A stretch of DNA of 64,000 nt, from positions 1 to 64,000 of the forward strand of contig NZ_JACJTU010000003.1 in assembly GCF_014698835.1 (NCBI RefSeq), in the 5' to 3' direction. The notes below the pieces were generated by a model that saw nothing but the letters and a program-made list of their open reading frames with translations, did not search any database and had not been told where the DNA came from. A program made the position numbers and the translations under genes. Shown piece by piece: positions 54,878 through 63,994 of this stretch. Numbering within the stretch: position 1 is the stretch's first letter; every line of letters begins with the position of its first letter. Source of the stretch: Nostoc paludosum FACHB-159 (lineage in GTDB: Bacteria; Cyanobacteriota; Cyanobacteriia; Cyanobacteriales; Nostocaceae).

Positions 54878-55396
54878 CTAACGCCCTAATCCTATCTTGT
54901 TTTGAGTACCCATCTGGATACTGCATAAAGCTGGACTTGTAGCAAAATTACAAGTGTAAGTCGCTAAAGATTCTTTTTGATAATTAAATACCCGCATATT
55001 GTAACCAAAGTTTCGTGCAGTGCTACCTAAACGATTGACAAAATCATAGCGTTGCACATAGTCTAATAAGCTCCAAATTTGCTGATTAACTATCAAATCA
55101 ACTCGCGCAGGTTCTTTTTCAAAAGCTGGATATGCTATCCAATTATCCAATAGCTTTTTCTCAGCATTTTGTTGTGCCCACCATAAACTGGGAACGGTTA
55201 ATTGTGCTGGGTTAATGGTGTTAGCCGTGATTATATAGTCTGTTGGCTTGGTCAATAAATCTAGTTCTAAAGGCGCGCTAGAAGGTGGCGGTATTGGGGA
55301 TGTTTGTGCTAGTGAGGGCGAAACTATTAAAGCAGCGAGGCTAATAGTTAGTAGTAATGAAAATGATTTCTGACCGCACAATTTAGGTAGATGCAT
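54878..55396 (-). CDS. Secreted protein of unknown function
   Basis: A 172-residue protein with a signal peptide (hydrophobic ~13-28, cleavage near SLAQT). A proline-rich patch (SPIPPPSSAPLE) precedes a compact domain with LTVPSLWWAQQNAEKKLLDN, LIVNQQIWSLLDYVQRYDFV and NRLGSTARNFGYNMRVFNYQ. It has two Cys (TYTCNFATSPALCSIQ) that could pair. Similar small periplasmic proteins are common in cyanobacteria without a named domain. No partner gene in tandem is obvious; the neighbour upstream is a methyltransferase gene 75 bp away on the same strand. Function not recognised. Confidence 0.65.
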   Translation of the reverse strand: MHLPKLCGQKSFSLLLTISLAALIVSPSLAQTSPIPPPSSAPLELDLLTKPTDYIITANTINPAQLTVPSLWWAQQNAEKKLLDNWIAYPAFEKEPARVDLIVNQQIWSLLDYVQRYDFVNRLGSTARNFGYNMRVFNYQKESLATYTCNFATSPALCSIQMGTQNKIGLGR

Positions 55397-55406
55397 AACT
55401 GATACT

Positions 55407-55446
55407 AATTCATAATTCGTAATTCGTAATTCGTAATTCGTAATTC
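55407..55446. repeat. AATTCGT heptamer tandem repeat
   Basis: About five consecutive AATTCGT units (first variant AATTCAT) lie just upstream of the small secreted protein gene and downstream of the methyltransferase gene. Confidence 0.85.
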
Positions 55447-55471
55447 AAGGACAAGTCAAAATTCGCATATT

Positions 55472-56248
55472 TTAAAGTTTAATTGCAACAATGCGAATTC
55501 TTCGATAGTCTGCTATCCAATTTCCTTGTTGATACAGGGTTGGCTTCAGATATTGTTCCACGACGCGAATTACTTGTATTTGTTGCTCATCAGAAAGTCC
55601 TGTTAAAAAACTGCTGGCGAACATCCGAATCCAGTTTGCCATACCTGCTTCTGCTTCTGCTAAAGGTGTTGGACGAGGAAATAGGGCGCTATAGATGACA
55701 TCAAAGCCTTGCTGTTCTAATAAGGTGGCGTATTCAGCAATACTAGGAAAATACCAAGGATTTCGGCCTTGTGTGGGTATATTAATTGCTTCTAAGGCGT
55801 TGGATAAAGCTGTGGCGATCGCTTGCACATTCCCTTTACCACCAAATTCGGCGACAAAACGCCCGCCTGGTTTTAGGGCTTGATGTATGGAAGCGATCGC
55901 GCTATCTGCTTGTTTCACCCAATGCAATACAGCGTTGGAAAACACAGCATCAAAAGGCTGTTCAAATTGAAAATTTGTCGCATCAGCAACATCAAAACGG
56001 ATATGGGGATAGTTTTCTCTTGCCTTTTCAATCATCGCAGGTGCGCTATCAATTCCCCAGACTTGGGCACCAGTTTGGGCAATTTTTTCGGTGAGTTGTC
56101 CAGTACCACAACCGAGATCCAAAATTGATTCTCCTGGCTGGGGGTTGAGTAATTGCAACAAGTCCTCGCCATATTGCCAGACAAAGGCGTGTTTATCTTC
56201 ATAAAGGGAAGTGTCCCAATTATTATTGAGTGTCGAAATATTATTCAT
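55472..56248 (-). CDS. Class I SAM-dependent methyltransferase (Tam-like)
   Basis: A 258-residue Rossmann-fold methyltransferase. The SAM motif I is ILDLGCGTGQLTEKIAQTG (residues 42-60). FDVADATNF is motif II, FDAVFSNAVLHWVKQ is motif III, with LKPGGRFVAEFGG following. C-terminal features (GMANWIRMFASSFLTGLSDE) resemble the trans-aconitate 2-methyltransferase group and small-molecule methylases. The start is placed at the second Met (56248), which fits the family; the ATG seven codons earlier (56269) is possible. It is divergent from a LysR regulator 136 bp away, which may control it. Substrate unknown. Confidence 0.8.
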   Translation of the reverse strand: MNNISTLNNNWDTSLYEDKHAFVWQYGEDLLQLLNPQPGESILDLGCGTGQLTEKIAQTGAQVWGIDSAPAMIEKARENYPHIRFDVADATNFQFEQPFDAVFSNAVLHWVKQADSAIASIHQALKPGGRFVAEFGGKGNVQAIATALSNALEAINIPTQGRNPWYFPSIAEYATLLEQQGFDVIYSALFPRPTPLAEAEAGMANWIRMFASSFLTGLSDEQQIQVIRVVEQYLKPTLYQQGNWIADYRRIRIVAIKL

Positions 56249-56384
56249 AGCTGATTCGCTAATCCTCAACCATCGGCTTGAGGTTCATGAGTGCCTAATC
56301 ACTACAGTAAAAAAGATTTTTAATCATGTCCAATATATATTTTTTGATTAACTAATATTTAAAAGATATGAGTTCAGGTAAGAG

Positions 56385-57272
56385 ATGGAACTACGACACC
56401 TGCGCTACTTTGTCATCTTGGCAGAGGAACTGCACTTTGGGCGGGCGGCAGAACGCTTGCATATTGCCCAACCTCCCTTAAGTCAACAAATTCGTCAGCT
56501 AGAAGGGGAATTAGGTTTTGAACTGTTTCACCGCACGAAACGAAATGTGCAGTTAACTCAAGCGGGACAAGTGTTTTTGGGTGAAGTCCAGCAAATTATG
56601 AGGCAATTACAACAGGCAATCCAAGTTGGGCAGCAAACCAGTCGGGGCGAAATTGGACAGTTAGTAGTTGGCTTTGTCAGTTCAGCCGCGTATAATATTT
56701 TGCCAACTATTCTGCGAAAGTTTCGTAGTTTGGTTCCTGGTGTGAGCTTAGAGTTACACGAATTAACTACAGATCAACAGTTAGAGTGGTTACGAGAAGG
56801 TCGAATGGATGTGGGATTGCTGCGTCCACCTGTTGAAGAAAATAGATTTACTTGGGAAATAATTTTTGAAGAGTCGCTGATGGTGGCACTACCTGAAGCA
56901 CATTTGCTTACCAATCAATCGGATGTGTGTTTGACATCACTTGCTACCGAACCGTTTATTTTATTTCCCAGAATATTAGCACCAGGACTCCACGACTTAA
57001 TTATCAGTCTCTGCCAGCAAGCAGGTTTTAGTCCCAATGTTGCCCAGGAAGCTATCCAGATGCAAACAATTATCAGTTTAGTGGCAGGCGATATGGGTGT
57101 GGCGATCGTGCCAGCATCTTTACAAAATCTACAACGCACTGGGGTAGTTTATAAAACTGTGCAAGAATCTACCCCAAAGGTGGGCATGGCGATGATTTGG
57201 CGAAAAAACGAAACATCCCCAATTGTGCAGAGGTTTGTGGAAATAGTTAGACAAGTTGATCGGCAGTGTTAA
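56385..57272 (+). CDS. LysR-family transcription regulator
   Basis: A 295-residue LysR protein. MELRHLRYFVILAEELHFGR starts the N-terminal winged helix (HTH ~18-37: AAERLHIAQPPLSQQIRQLE). The periplasmic-binding-like effector domain spans ~90-290 (GQLVVGFVSSAAYNILPTIL, MDVGLLRPPV, VAGDMGVAIVPASL). The gene is divergent from the methyltransferase gene, the usual arrangement for a LysR regulator and its target. The intergenic DNA has ATTAACTAAT and an AATATATATT palindrome that might be T-N11-A-type sites, not proven. The effector domain is of the CbnR/BenM-like subgroup by pattern. Confidence 0.88.
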   Translation: MELRHLRYFVILAEELHFGRAAERLHIAQPPLSQQIRQLEGELGFELFHRTKRNVQLTQAGQVFLGEVQQIMRQLQQAIQVGQQTSRGEIGQLVVGFVSSAAYNILPTILRKFRSLVPGVSLELHELTTDQQLEWLREGRMDVGLLRPPVEENRFTWEIIFEESLMVALPEAHLLTNQSDVCLTSLATEPFILFPRILAPGLHDLIISLCQQAGFSPNVAQEAIQMQTIISLVAGDMGVAIVPASLQNLQRTGVVYKTVQESTPKVGMAMIWRKNETSPIVQRFVEIVRQVDRQC

Positions 57273-57294
57273 ATTTAAAAGCTTGTAACAATGA

Positions 57295-59988
57295 TTACCG
57301 CAGTCCAGACACTCCCATAGGACCACGAGTTACGCCTAGCTGATTTTGTAGCTTCAACTCTCGCCAAAGTTGCGAACCTGTAATTTCACCTTGCAATAAT
57401 TGGCTGTAGCAATGTATTGTTTTACTCACTTGCTCTGGTGTTTCATTCACAAATTCGATGCGGAAGTGAGTTAAACCAAGCTCTATGAGACGCTGCACGT
57501 ACTCTGCTCCAGTTTGAGCAGTACCATTAAATACAGTATTACGGCAACCTACATCTGCTTTGACGACGTGTTCGCTACCAACGCGGTCTTTTAATTTCAC
57601 TTCATGCTTTTCGCAAGGTCGTCCACAGTTAGTGTAGTCTGTTCCCTGAGAGAGGAAAGCACAAAATACACAGTGTTCCATATGGAACATTGGCATATGT
57701 TGATGGATTGTCACTTCAAACCACTGGGGCGGACAACTTGTAAGCAGGTCTTCTAGTTGAGTAATATTCAAATCGTAGGATGCGGTTAATCTTTCTAAAC
57801 CAAAATCCTGCCGAAAGTAGTCTGCTGTTAAAGGGTTGGCAACGTTGAGCGAAAAATCTCCAATACAACGGTCTTGGGCAAAAAATTGCAGTTGGTCATA
57901 GTTCCGCACTAGATAGCCATCTGCTTTGCAGGCGCGTACTTGTTGCAAAATCCAATTTTCTCCAGGTTTAGTAATTCGGGGTGGTGCAACCCAGATTGTG
58001 GGGAGTGGGGAGTTAGGAGTTAAGAGTGCTGAGTTATGAGTTAAAAGTGAAGAATTGTCTGCTTTGTTTTTTTGCTGTTGTTGGCGTACTAAGTGTACGG
58101 CTTCTTGGTAGGCGCGGGGATCTTCAAATTCGCAGTAGAGTATTTCAATACCAGCTTTGAGGGCGGCTTGGAGTTGCTTGAGATTTCGTACCAAAACGAT
58201 GAGTGAAGGGGATGAAGAAGCCGCAAACTGGTAAAATTTCTCCGTGTCGCCGCGTCCCCGTGTCTCCATGTCCTCTTCTTTGGCGGATGAGGAGGGGAGT
58301 AAGTCTTGGAAGGAGACATTAGGACGTAATTGCCAACGTTTTGGTTGACTTCGCAATTCCTCCAATTGTGTCACGATGTCACGCCGCATCCGGTTTAATT
58401 CACTTACGGGTAGCATGATGGCATCACTGAGGTGGTTGGTTAGGGTTCCCAAACAAAAGGGAGTGTTACCAAGACGACCGAATTGTTCTTGTAAACGGCC
58501 TGTATCGAGAGGTTTGGTGTGCGCTTCTACTAGTGAAATTGCAGACTCCACTTGGACAATATTACCAAGTCGATCGCGGGCGATCGCAATCAATGGCTGA
58601 CCAACTTCTCCATAAATCTCCAAGTCAATCGGACGCTGAAATTGTGGGTTTTCGCCAGCAAAACTTTGACGCAGTTGCTTATCAAGTTCCGGGTCACTGG
58701 TTTTCCAAACTTTATCGCCCACATACACTCGACGTAAGTTCAAATCATTTCTACCAAAGGTCAACAAAGTTTCCTTACCTTTGGATACCACCCCATACAC
58801 CCGTCCACCTTGTTCCTTCGCCTCTGGGTGACCGCAGTCAAACACAATTCCATCTCCCGGTTTAACAGGCGCTTCCAATTTGATTGCTATCTGTTCGTTG
58901 TGGATGCGAGTAACTTCACCTAAATAAACGCCGCGTTTTTTACCGAAACGCGCATGAACTAGTTCCTGATTATTAATTCCACTAAACCAGCCGGTGTATA
59001 GTCCGCGAGAAAATGCCATCTCTAAGTTGTAGTGTTCTTGATTTGCCCGTTGTTGATTAAGCGGAAGATCCCCCCAACCCCCCTTAACAAGGGGGGCTAT
59101 GTTCCCCCCTTTTGAAGGGGGGCTAGGGGGGATCTCCTCCATCACCCGATCCAAGGCTTGGCGATAAACACGGGTGACATTAGCAACATACTCTGGAGCT
59201 TTCAGACGACCTTCGATTTTGAGAGAAGTTACCCCTGATTTCACCAAATCCGGCAAAACATCCAACCCAGCTAAGTCTTGAGGACTGAGTAAATATTTGC
59301 GTTCGCCTAAATCTACAATTTGACCATCAGCGATTAAATCATAGGGCATCCGGCAAGCTTGGGCACATTCACCTCGGTTTGCAGAACGTCCGCCTAAAGC
59401 TTCACTAGTCAAACACTGACCGGAATACGCCACGCACAAAGCACCGTGAACGAAGACTTCCAAAGGTAGCGAAGTTTGCTGTTGGGCAATCTGCTGCTGA
59501 ATTTTATTGATTTCTTTGAGAGAACATTCACGCGCCAACACTACCAATTGACAGCCAAGGGATTTGGCAAATTCCACTCCAGCTGCACTAGTGATAGTCA
59601 TTTGCGTGGAAGCATGGATGGGAAAATCAGGCGAAAGGTGACGGATGAGACGACATATTCCGATATCTTGAACAATCACCGCATCCACACCCGCTGCAAT
59701 AATCGTGCGGATATATTGTTGTGCTTCTGCTAGTTCTTTAGGAAATATTAGTGTATTTACGGTGACATAACCCTTTACACCCCGAAGATGCAGAAATTTC
59801 ATCAAGGTGGGTAAGTCTGCTTCTGTGAAATTTTGTGCCCGCATTCTGGCGTTGAAGCGATCTAAACCGAAGTAAATTGCATCCGCCCCATTTTCTACAG
59901 CAGCTTTAGCACATTCCCAATTACCTGCTGGCGCAAGTAGTTCGGGACGTTGAAGGGAGAGTGGAGAAAGGGAGCGATCGCTTTTCAT
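57295..59988 (-). CDS. U32 peptidase-family protein (RlhA/YegQ-like) with repeat insertions
   Basis: An 897-residue U32 protein. The catalytic TIM-barrel half has LLAPAGNWECAKAAVENGAD, AIYFGLDRFNARMRAQNF, HASTQMTITSAAGVEF, VFVHGALCVAYSGQC and GGRSANRGECAQACR, the cysteine cluster near residue 206. A second U32-like half ends with HCVFCAFLSQGTDYTNCGRP. Members modify RNA (RlhA hydroxylates 23S rRNA C2501) or assist collagenase-like activity; which applies here is unknown. Three interspersed repeats sit in frame inside it at residues ~284-307, ~571-583 and ~644-662, so length exceeds usual. The start is the first ATG, after GCGATCGC-rich DNA. Confidence 0.82.
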   Translation of the reverse strand: MKSDRSLSPLSLQRPELLAPAGNWECAKAAVENGADAIYFGLDRFNARMRAQNFTEADLPTLMKFLHLRGVKGYVTVNTLIFPKELAEAQQYIRTIIAAGVDAVIVQDIGICRLIRHLSPDFPIHASTQMTITSAAGVEFAKSLGCQLVVLARECSLKEINKIQQQIAQQQTSLPLEVFVHGALCVAYSGQCLTSEALGGRSANRGECAQACRMPYDLIADGQIVDLGERKYLLSPQDLAGLDVLPDLVKSGVTSLKIEGRLKAPEYVANVTRVYRQALDRVMEEIPPSPPSKGGNIAPLVKGGWGDLPLNQQRANQEHYNLEMAFSRGLYTGWFSGINNQELVHARFGKKRGVYLGEVTRIHNEQIAIKLEAPVKPGDGIVFDCGHPEAKEQGGRVYGVVSKGKETLLTFGRNDLNLRRVYVGDKVWKTSDPELDKQLRQSFAGENPQFQRPIDLEIYGEVGQPLIAIARDRLGNIVQVESAISLVEAHTKPLDTGRLQEQFGRLGNTPFCLGTLTNHLSDAIMLPVSELNRMRRDIVTQLEELRSQPKRWQLRPNVSFQDLLPSSSAKEEDMETRGRGDTEKFYQFAASSSPSLIVLVRNLKQLQAALKAGIEILYCEFEDPRAYQEAVHLVRQQQQKNKADNSSLLTHNSALLTPNSPLPTIWVAPPRITKPGENWILQQVRACKADGYLVRNYDQLQFFAQDRCIGDFSLNVANPLTADYFRQDFGLERLTASYDLNITQLEDLLTSCPPQWFEVTIHQHMPMFHMEHCVFCAFLSQGTDYTNCGRPCEKHEVKLKDRVGSEHVVKADVGCRNTVFNGTAQTGAEYVQRLIELGLTHFRIEFVNETPEQVSKTIHCYSQLLQGEITGSQLWRELKLQNQLGVTRGPMGVSGLR
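58003..58058. repeat. AGTTAGG-type heptamers inside the U32 gene
   Basis: GTGGGGAGTGGGGAGTTAGG then AGTTAAGAGTGCTGAGTTAT are repeat units that lie within the coding frame (translated SLLTHNSALLTPNSPLPT). Confidence 0.7.
58238..58275. repeat. GTGTCGCCGCGTCCCCGTGT repeat inside the U32 gene
   Basis: A CGCGTCCCCGTGTCTCC unit, a type seen between genes elsewhere in Nostoc genomes, encodes METRGRGDTEKF in frame. Confidence 0.55.
59067..59135. repeat. Palindromic CCCCCCTTAACAAGGGGGG repeat inside the U32 gene
   Basis: GATCCCCCCAACCCCCCTTA and its inverted partner CTAGGGGGGATC border two inner palindromes (CCCCCCTTAACAAGGGGGG; CCCCCCTTTTGAAGGGGGG). Translated in frame it gives IPPSPPSKGG and PLVKGGWGDLP. 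Confidence 0.85.
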
Positions 59989-60184
59989 GTTTACTTGGGG
60001 TTAAGTAGCACCATAGCGATCTTACCTAAGTTGATGGGGGATGGTGGGGCGATCGCATCCTTAACTTAAGAGAACCGATACACCAAGATTATTCCTGGGA
60101 ATACTCAGATTAAGTCTATTTTGACAACAACTATGGTTAATCCATTTACCCAGCGACCAGAACCACATTTGTTTAAGGGAGGAG

Positions 60185-61057
60185 ATGCGTACAGGTTTTC
60201 AAAATGTTGTAGAAGAAGTTAAAGATTTAGAAGCTCGTAGGTGCAGAGAAGAGTTTCAGGCTCGAACTTTTCTACTACTCAAAACCTATGAACGATTTAC
60301 CTATACAGTACCTGAATTACTAGAAGCAGATCCACTTATTCAAAGAGCCGAGGAATTAGAAGCTTGGCTGCGAACTCAACTTAATCGTATTGAAGTAGGC
60401 AAACCGGAAAGATTGCCACTAATGGTGGCTCTTGCCTTTAGTGTCAGAGCAAAAGCTGATGCCTTTGAAGCTAAAGGAGGAGATTATACAAGTTTTGCTA
60501 TTAAAGATATTAGCCTACTAATAAATCAACTGTGTGACGAGGCTCGTGCATTCTGCGAGGGACAGAGTTTATATACTCTTGGAGTAGAAATGCCAGAAAT
60601 ACTTTACCAGTATGCTCTATTGAATCGTAGTCTACGTAAGGGACGTAATTTACAGAGACAAGTAGACTCTGAAGTGATTTTTTCGGCAGAGGAGGTAGCT
60701 TGGGATGATGGAATGCAAGAATTAAGAGAAATATTTAAACCTAACATTGAACATACTGAATTTATAGGTGGCAATCAAGTTATTAAGCTAAATACTATGG
60801 CAGACTACGATTGGTATATACGTTTTGCAAATCAAGATAGATCAACTTTTAATATTCACTCTCGTTCTTCAATAAAACTTTCTGATATTCTACGAAATAT
60901 AGGTCATCCAGAACCTCAGACTGGAGGAATTGGAAAAACTACACTCAATACTCTTATGTCTTTTGCTCTACCTAAAAGAGTCAATAAGATTTCACATATT
61001 ATACAAGCAGAGTTTAAGCTAGAGACTTCCCCTAAATTTCTTGTGGCGTCAAACTGA
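60185..61057 (+). CDS. Unrecognised protein, probably helical
   Basis: A 290-residue protein that I do not recognise. Residues 1-150 are mainly helical, with charged heptads (VVEEVKDLEARRCREEFQAR, LIQRAEELEAWLRTQLNRIE). The remainder mixes strands and helices (QVIKLNTMADYDWYIRFANQ, FNIHSRSSIKLSDILRNIGH) and ends KFLVASN. AAGGGAGG directly upstream (60175-60182, 2 nt from ATG) suggests translation starts here. A short overlapping frame begins ATG-GTT at 60133. There is no signal peptide. It sits on the plus strand between the U32 gene and a Uma2 gene without an evident operon. A conserved cyanobacterial protein is the safe call. Confidence 0.6.
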   Translation: MRTGFQNVVEEVKDLEARRCREEFQARTFLLLKTYERFTYTVPELLEADPLIQRAEELEAWLRTQLNRIEVGKPERLPLMVALAFSVRAKADAFEAKGGDYTSFAIKDISLLINQLCDEARAFCEGQSLYTLGVEMPEILYQYALLNRSLRKGRNLQRQVDSEVIFSAEEVAWDDGMQELREIFKPNIEHTEFIGGNQVIKLNTMADYDWYIRFANQDRSTFNIHSRSSIKLSDILRNIGHPEPQTGGIGKTTLNTLMSFALPKRVNKISHIIQAEFKLETSPKFLVASN

Positions 61058-61085
61058 TTTTTAGTCTTAGGGGTAATAAATTTTT

Positions 61086-61703
61086 TTACCCCAATCCCTC
61101 AACATCAGCACTTTCCCCTTCCGACTCAACAAGCTCAAAGTTTACCTTGTTATATAAATCCTGCAAAGAAATCTCAAAGGTTACGGTTGTAAGAGCGATC
61201 GCTTCATCTTCTTCATCATATTCACGAAGCGTCCATTGCTTTTTTCCAGTTTTAGAAAATTGCTCTACACGAATTCGAGTTTGGTCAATTAATAGATATT
61301 CTTGAAAGGTATAAATAGTCCGGTAAGCTTCAAATTTATCTTGGCGATCGTAGTTTTTAGTGGATTTAGACAAAACCTCAACAATAACTTGGGGATTTGT
61401 AATAATATCTGTACGGTTGTTGAAAAATTCTGGTTCACCAGCTATTACTGTCACATCCGGATACGTATAGATACGCTTTTGCTGTATACATAGACGCATA
61501 TCGCTATTAAACACTTCGTATTCTTGTTGTCTGAACGCGAAGTTTAACACAGCATAGAAATTACCAGCTATCCGATTGTGATTTATTGTTCCACCCGCCA
61601 TAGGAATTATTTGCCCGTCAATATATTCACTTTTGTAGTTAGCAGCTTCTTCTAGCTCTAAATATTCCTCTGGGGTATAGTATCGCTGTTGTGTTATTTG
61701 CAT
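61086..61703 (-). CDS. Uma2 family (DUF820) protein
   Basis: A 205-residue Uma2 protein of the common cyanobacterial form: YYTPEEYLELEEAANYKSEY (N-terminal signature), IDGQIIPMAGGTINHNRIAG, DMRLCIQQKRIYTYPDVTVI and NPQVIVEVLSKSTKNYDRQD (E-V-L-S core with Lys). Then KFEAYRTIYTFQEYLLIDQT and a C-terminal acidic tail (VESEGESADVEGLG). This is a better family match than 7073-7669. PD-(D/E)XK acidic residues (SEY, PDV, VEV) are present. Function is not settled for the family. It is not in an operon; its 3' end approaches the unknown gene at 60185 tail to tail. Confidence 0.9.
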   Translation of the reverse strand: MQITQQRYYTPEEYLELEEAANYKSEYIDGQIIPMAGGTINHNRIAGNFYAVLNFAFRQQEYEVFNSDMRLCIQQKRIYTYPDVTVIAGEPEFFNNRTDIITNPQVIVEVLSKSTKNYDRQDKFEAYRTIYTFQEYLLIDQTRIRVEQFSKTGKKQWTLREYDEEDEAIALTTVTFEISLQDLYNKVNFELVESEGESADVEGLG

Positions 61704-61877
61704 AGCTCTATGGGGGTAACAATGTTTAACGATACGGAGCGTCTAGGCACTAAAGATATTTTATCCATGTTTACCGAACGGGTTAACAGGTTAGATAGAG
61801 GTTTTATGTTCGCTATCTTAATTCGCTAAGTACAATATTTCATTAATTCCTAGTGAAATAAATTAGGCAAAACTCTG

Positions 61878-61918
61878 CGTCACTTTGCGTTTACTTTGCG
61901 TTCCTCTGCGTTTAAAAA
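61878..61918. repeat. CGCAGAG/CTTTGCG-family repeat
   Basis: CTCTGCGTCACTTTGCGTTT and ACTTTGCGTTCCTCTGCG lie upstream of the Uma2 gene and downstream of the ABC transporter gene. Same family as 12345-12506. Confidence 0.6.
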
Positions 61919-61981
61919 CATTATGAGTTTACACAAAACTGTACTACCTTACTCACTTCAAAAAGCCTGCTAACCCCTTTC

Positions 61982-63813
61982 CTATTGATAACCGGCAGCT
62001 TGCAACAAAAACAATTTGGCATAACGTCCCCCTAGTTGTAACAGTTCTTCGTGAGTTCCTTGTTCTATAACTTCCCCATTTTCTATTACTAGAATTTTGT
62101 CAGCCATTCGTACCGTAGAAAAGCGATGGGAAATCAAAAGTACCATCTGATTTTGAGTAATAGCGCGGAAATGATTGAAAATCTCAAACTCAGCTTGGGC
62201 ATCTATAGCTGATGTTGGTTCATCTAACACCAAGATATCTGCTTGCGATCGCATAAAAGCACGAGACAGAGCAATTTTCTGCCATTGTCCCCCAGAAAGT
62301 TCCTGTCCTCCCTTAAACCAACGGCCGAGTTGAGTCTGGAAACTTTGGGGTAATTGGTCGATAAAAGATTGCGCCATACCTTTTTGAGCAGCAGTTTCCC
62401 AAAGAGTTTCATTTTCGAGATGTTCTACATCACCGACGCCAATATTCTCACCCACAGTAAATTGATAGCGGACAAAGTTCTGAAAAATTACACCAATGCG
62501 ACGCCGCAACACATCCACATCCCATTCTTGCAAGTCCAAACCATCTAAGAAAATTCGCCCAGAGTCAGGGGTGTAAAGCCGGGTAAGTAGTTTGATTAAG
62601 GTAGTCTTACCGGAACCGTTTTCACCTACAATTGCTAGTTTCTCTCTCGGTTTCAAGTGCAGCGAAATGTTTCTCAATGCTGGCTTGGAACTTCCCGGAT
62701 AAGTAAATGATACGTTCTCGAAACGGATACCATCTTGGGGATTTAAACCAACGGTTGCCTTACCCCAAGACTTTGGTACTTTCTCTTCCAGAAAATCATA
62801 GAGATTTGATAGATATAGGTTATCCTCATACATCCCTCCAATAGAAGTCAGGGCATTGGAGAAAGTAGACTGTCCTTGGCGAAACACAGTGAGATACATT
62901 GTCATGTCTCCCAAGGATATCTTGCCTTGTACTGTTTCCAGCACAATCCAAGCATAAGCTACGTAAAAAGCGCCAGTACTGACTAAACTCAGCAAATACC
63001 CCCACAATCCTCGCCGGAGAGTCAAATCGCGGTCTTCGCCATAAAGTTGCTCGAACAGGTTGCGGTAACGTCCTAGCAACATCTGTCCGAGTTGGTAGAG
63101 TTTGACTTCTGTGACAAAATCTTCTCTGGCTAGCAGATTTTCTAAGTAGTGCTGTTGACGGGTTTCTGATGCACGCCAACTAAACAAACGAAAGGCTTCT
63201 CCAGCAAACTTTGTTTCGGCAATAAATACAGGTATGGCAGCCAAAATCAGCATTAGCACCGCCCAAACTGAGAAATTTACTAGCAAAATACCGTATGTGA
63301 ACAGGGAAAGGGCATTTTGCACTAAGCCAAAGGTGCGGTTTACTAAGGAAAGGGGACGAACTGATGCTTCTCGTCGAGCATTGGTCAATTTGTCATAAAA
63401 TTCTGAGTCTTCAAACTGCCTAAGATCCAGTGTCAGCGCCTTTTCTAAGATGAGTACATTCACTCGCTGACCCAATAGCGCCCGCAATAACGACTGACAA
63501 ATAGTGATTCCGCGTTGACTACCTGCTAGTAAAATTACAGCGATCGCTTCTAATCCTACATACAACAAAGCAGGATAAATATTAACAGAACCATTGCTGT
63601 CTGAGCTAACCTGAGAGGCAAATACTACTGCATCAACAATTAACTTACTTATGTAAGAGATCGCTGCCGGTAAAATACCAGCCACTAAAGTTAAACTAGC
63701 CAGAAAAATAGTAAGCGATCGGCTAGTAGTCCATACTAAGCTTATAGCCCGTCCACTGTACCGGAAAACCGTCAGTGATTGGCGTAGTATATTTCTTTTT
63801 TTTTAATCTTCAT
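61982..63813 (-). CDS. ABC exporter (fused membrane and ATPase), N-terminus frameshifted
   Basis: A fused ABC exporter. From GTG 63685 the frame gives 567 residues: membrane region (~1-310), then GENGSGKTTLIKLL (Walker A), LSGGQWQKIALSRAF (signature), ADILVLDEPTSAIDAQ (Walker B) and LLISHRFSTV (H-loop). Upstream, the frame continues with typical sequence (ILRQSLTVFRYSGRAISLVW, TTSRSLTIFLASLTLVAGIL) and then meets a TAA just before a run of nine A (T9 at 63796-63804). An ATG at 63811-63813 lies one base out of frame (MKIKK). One more A would join them, giving ~610 residues. So the gene is either translated after slippage, phase-variable, or has a sequence error. Substrate unknown (lipid, peptide or drug export). 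Confidence 0.8.
63796..63804 (-). other. Homopolymer A9 (minus strand) at the frameshift of the ABC exporter
   Basis: Nine consecutive A on the coding strand separate a start ATG (63813) from the rest of the exporter frame. Ten (or seven) A would put ATG-AAG-ATT in frame with the conserved membrane domain. Confidence 0.75.
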
Positions 63814-63973
63814 CTTTACTTGCCGCGAGATACCCCAGTGCAGCGGATCTTCCTGACTTTATTTAATCTTTATAAATTTTAGCAAAAAAGAACTCAGAAC
63901 TCAGGCGCTACAATGACGAGTGGGCGACAGTTGACACCAGTGGCGTCTCACCCGCCCATGATTACGGGGGTGC

Positions 63974-63994
63974 AAGATGCCCACCCCACAAGAT
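63974..63994. repeat. Interspersed repeat, exact 21-nt copy of 7009-7029
   Basis: Same 21 nt as at 7009-7029, same orientation, at the right end of the window; the surroundings (63814-64000) show no gene. Confidence 0.6.
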
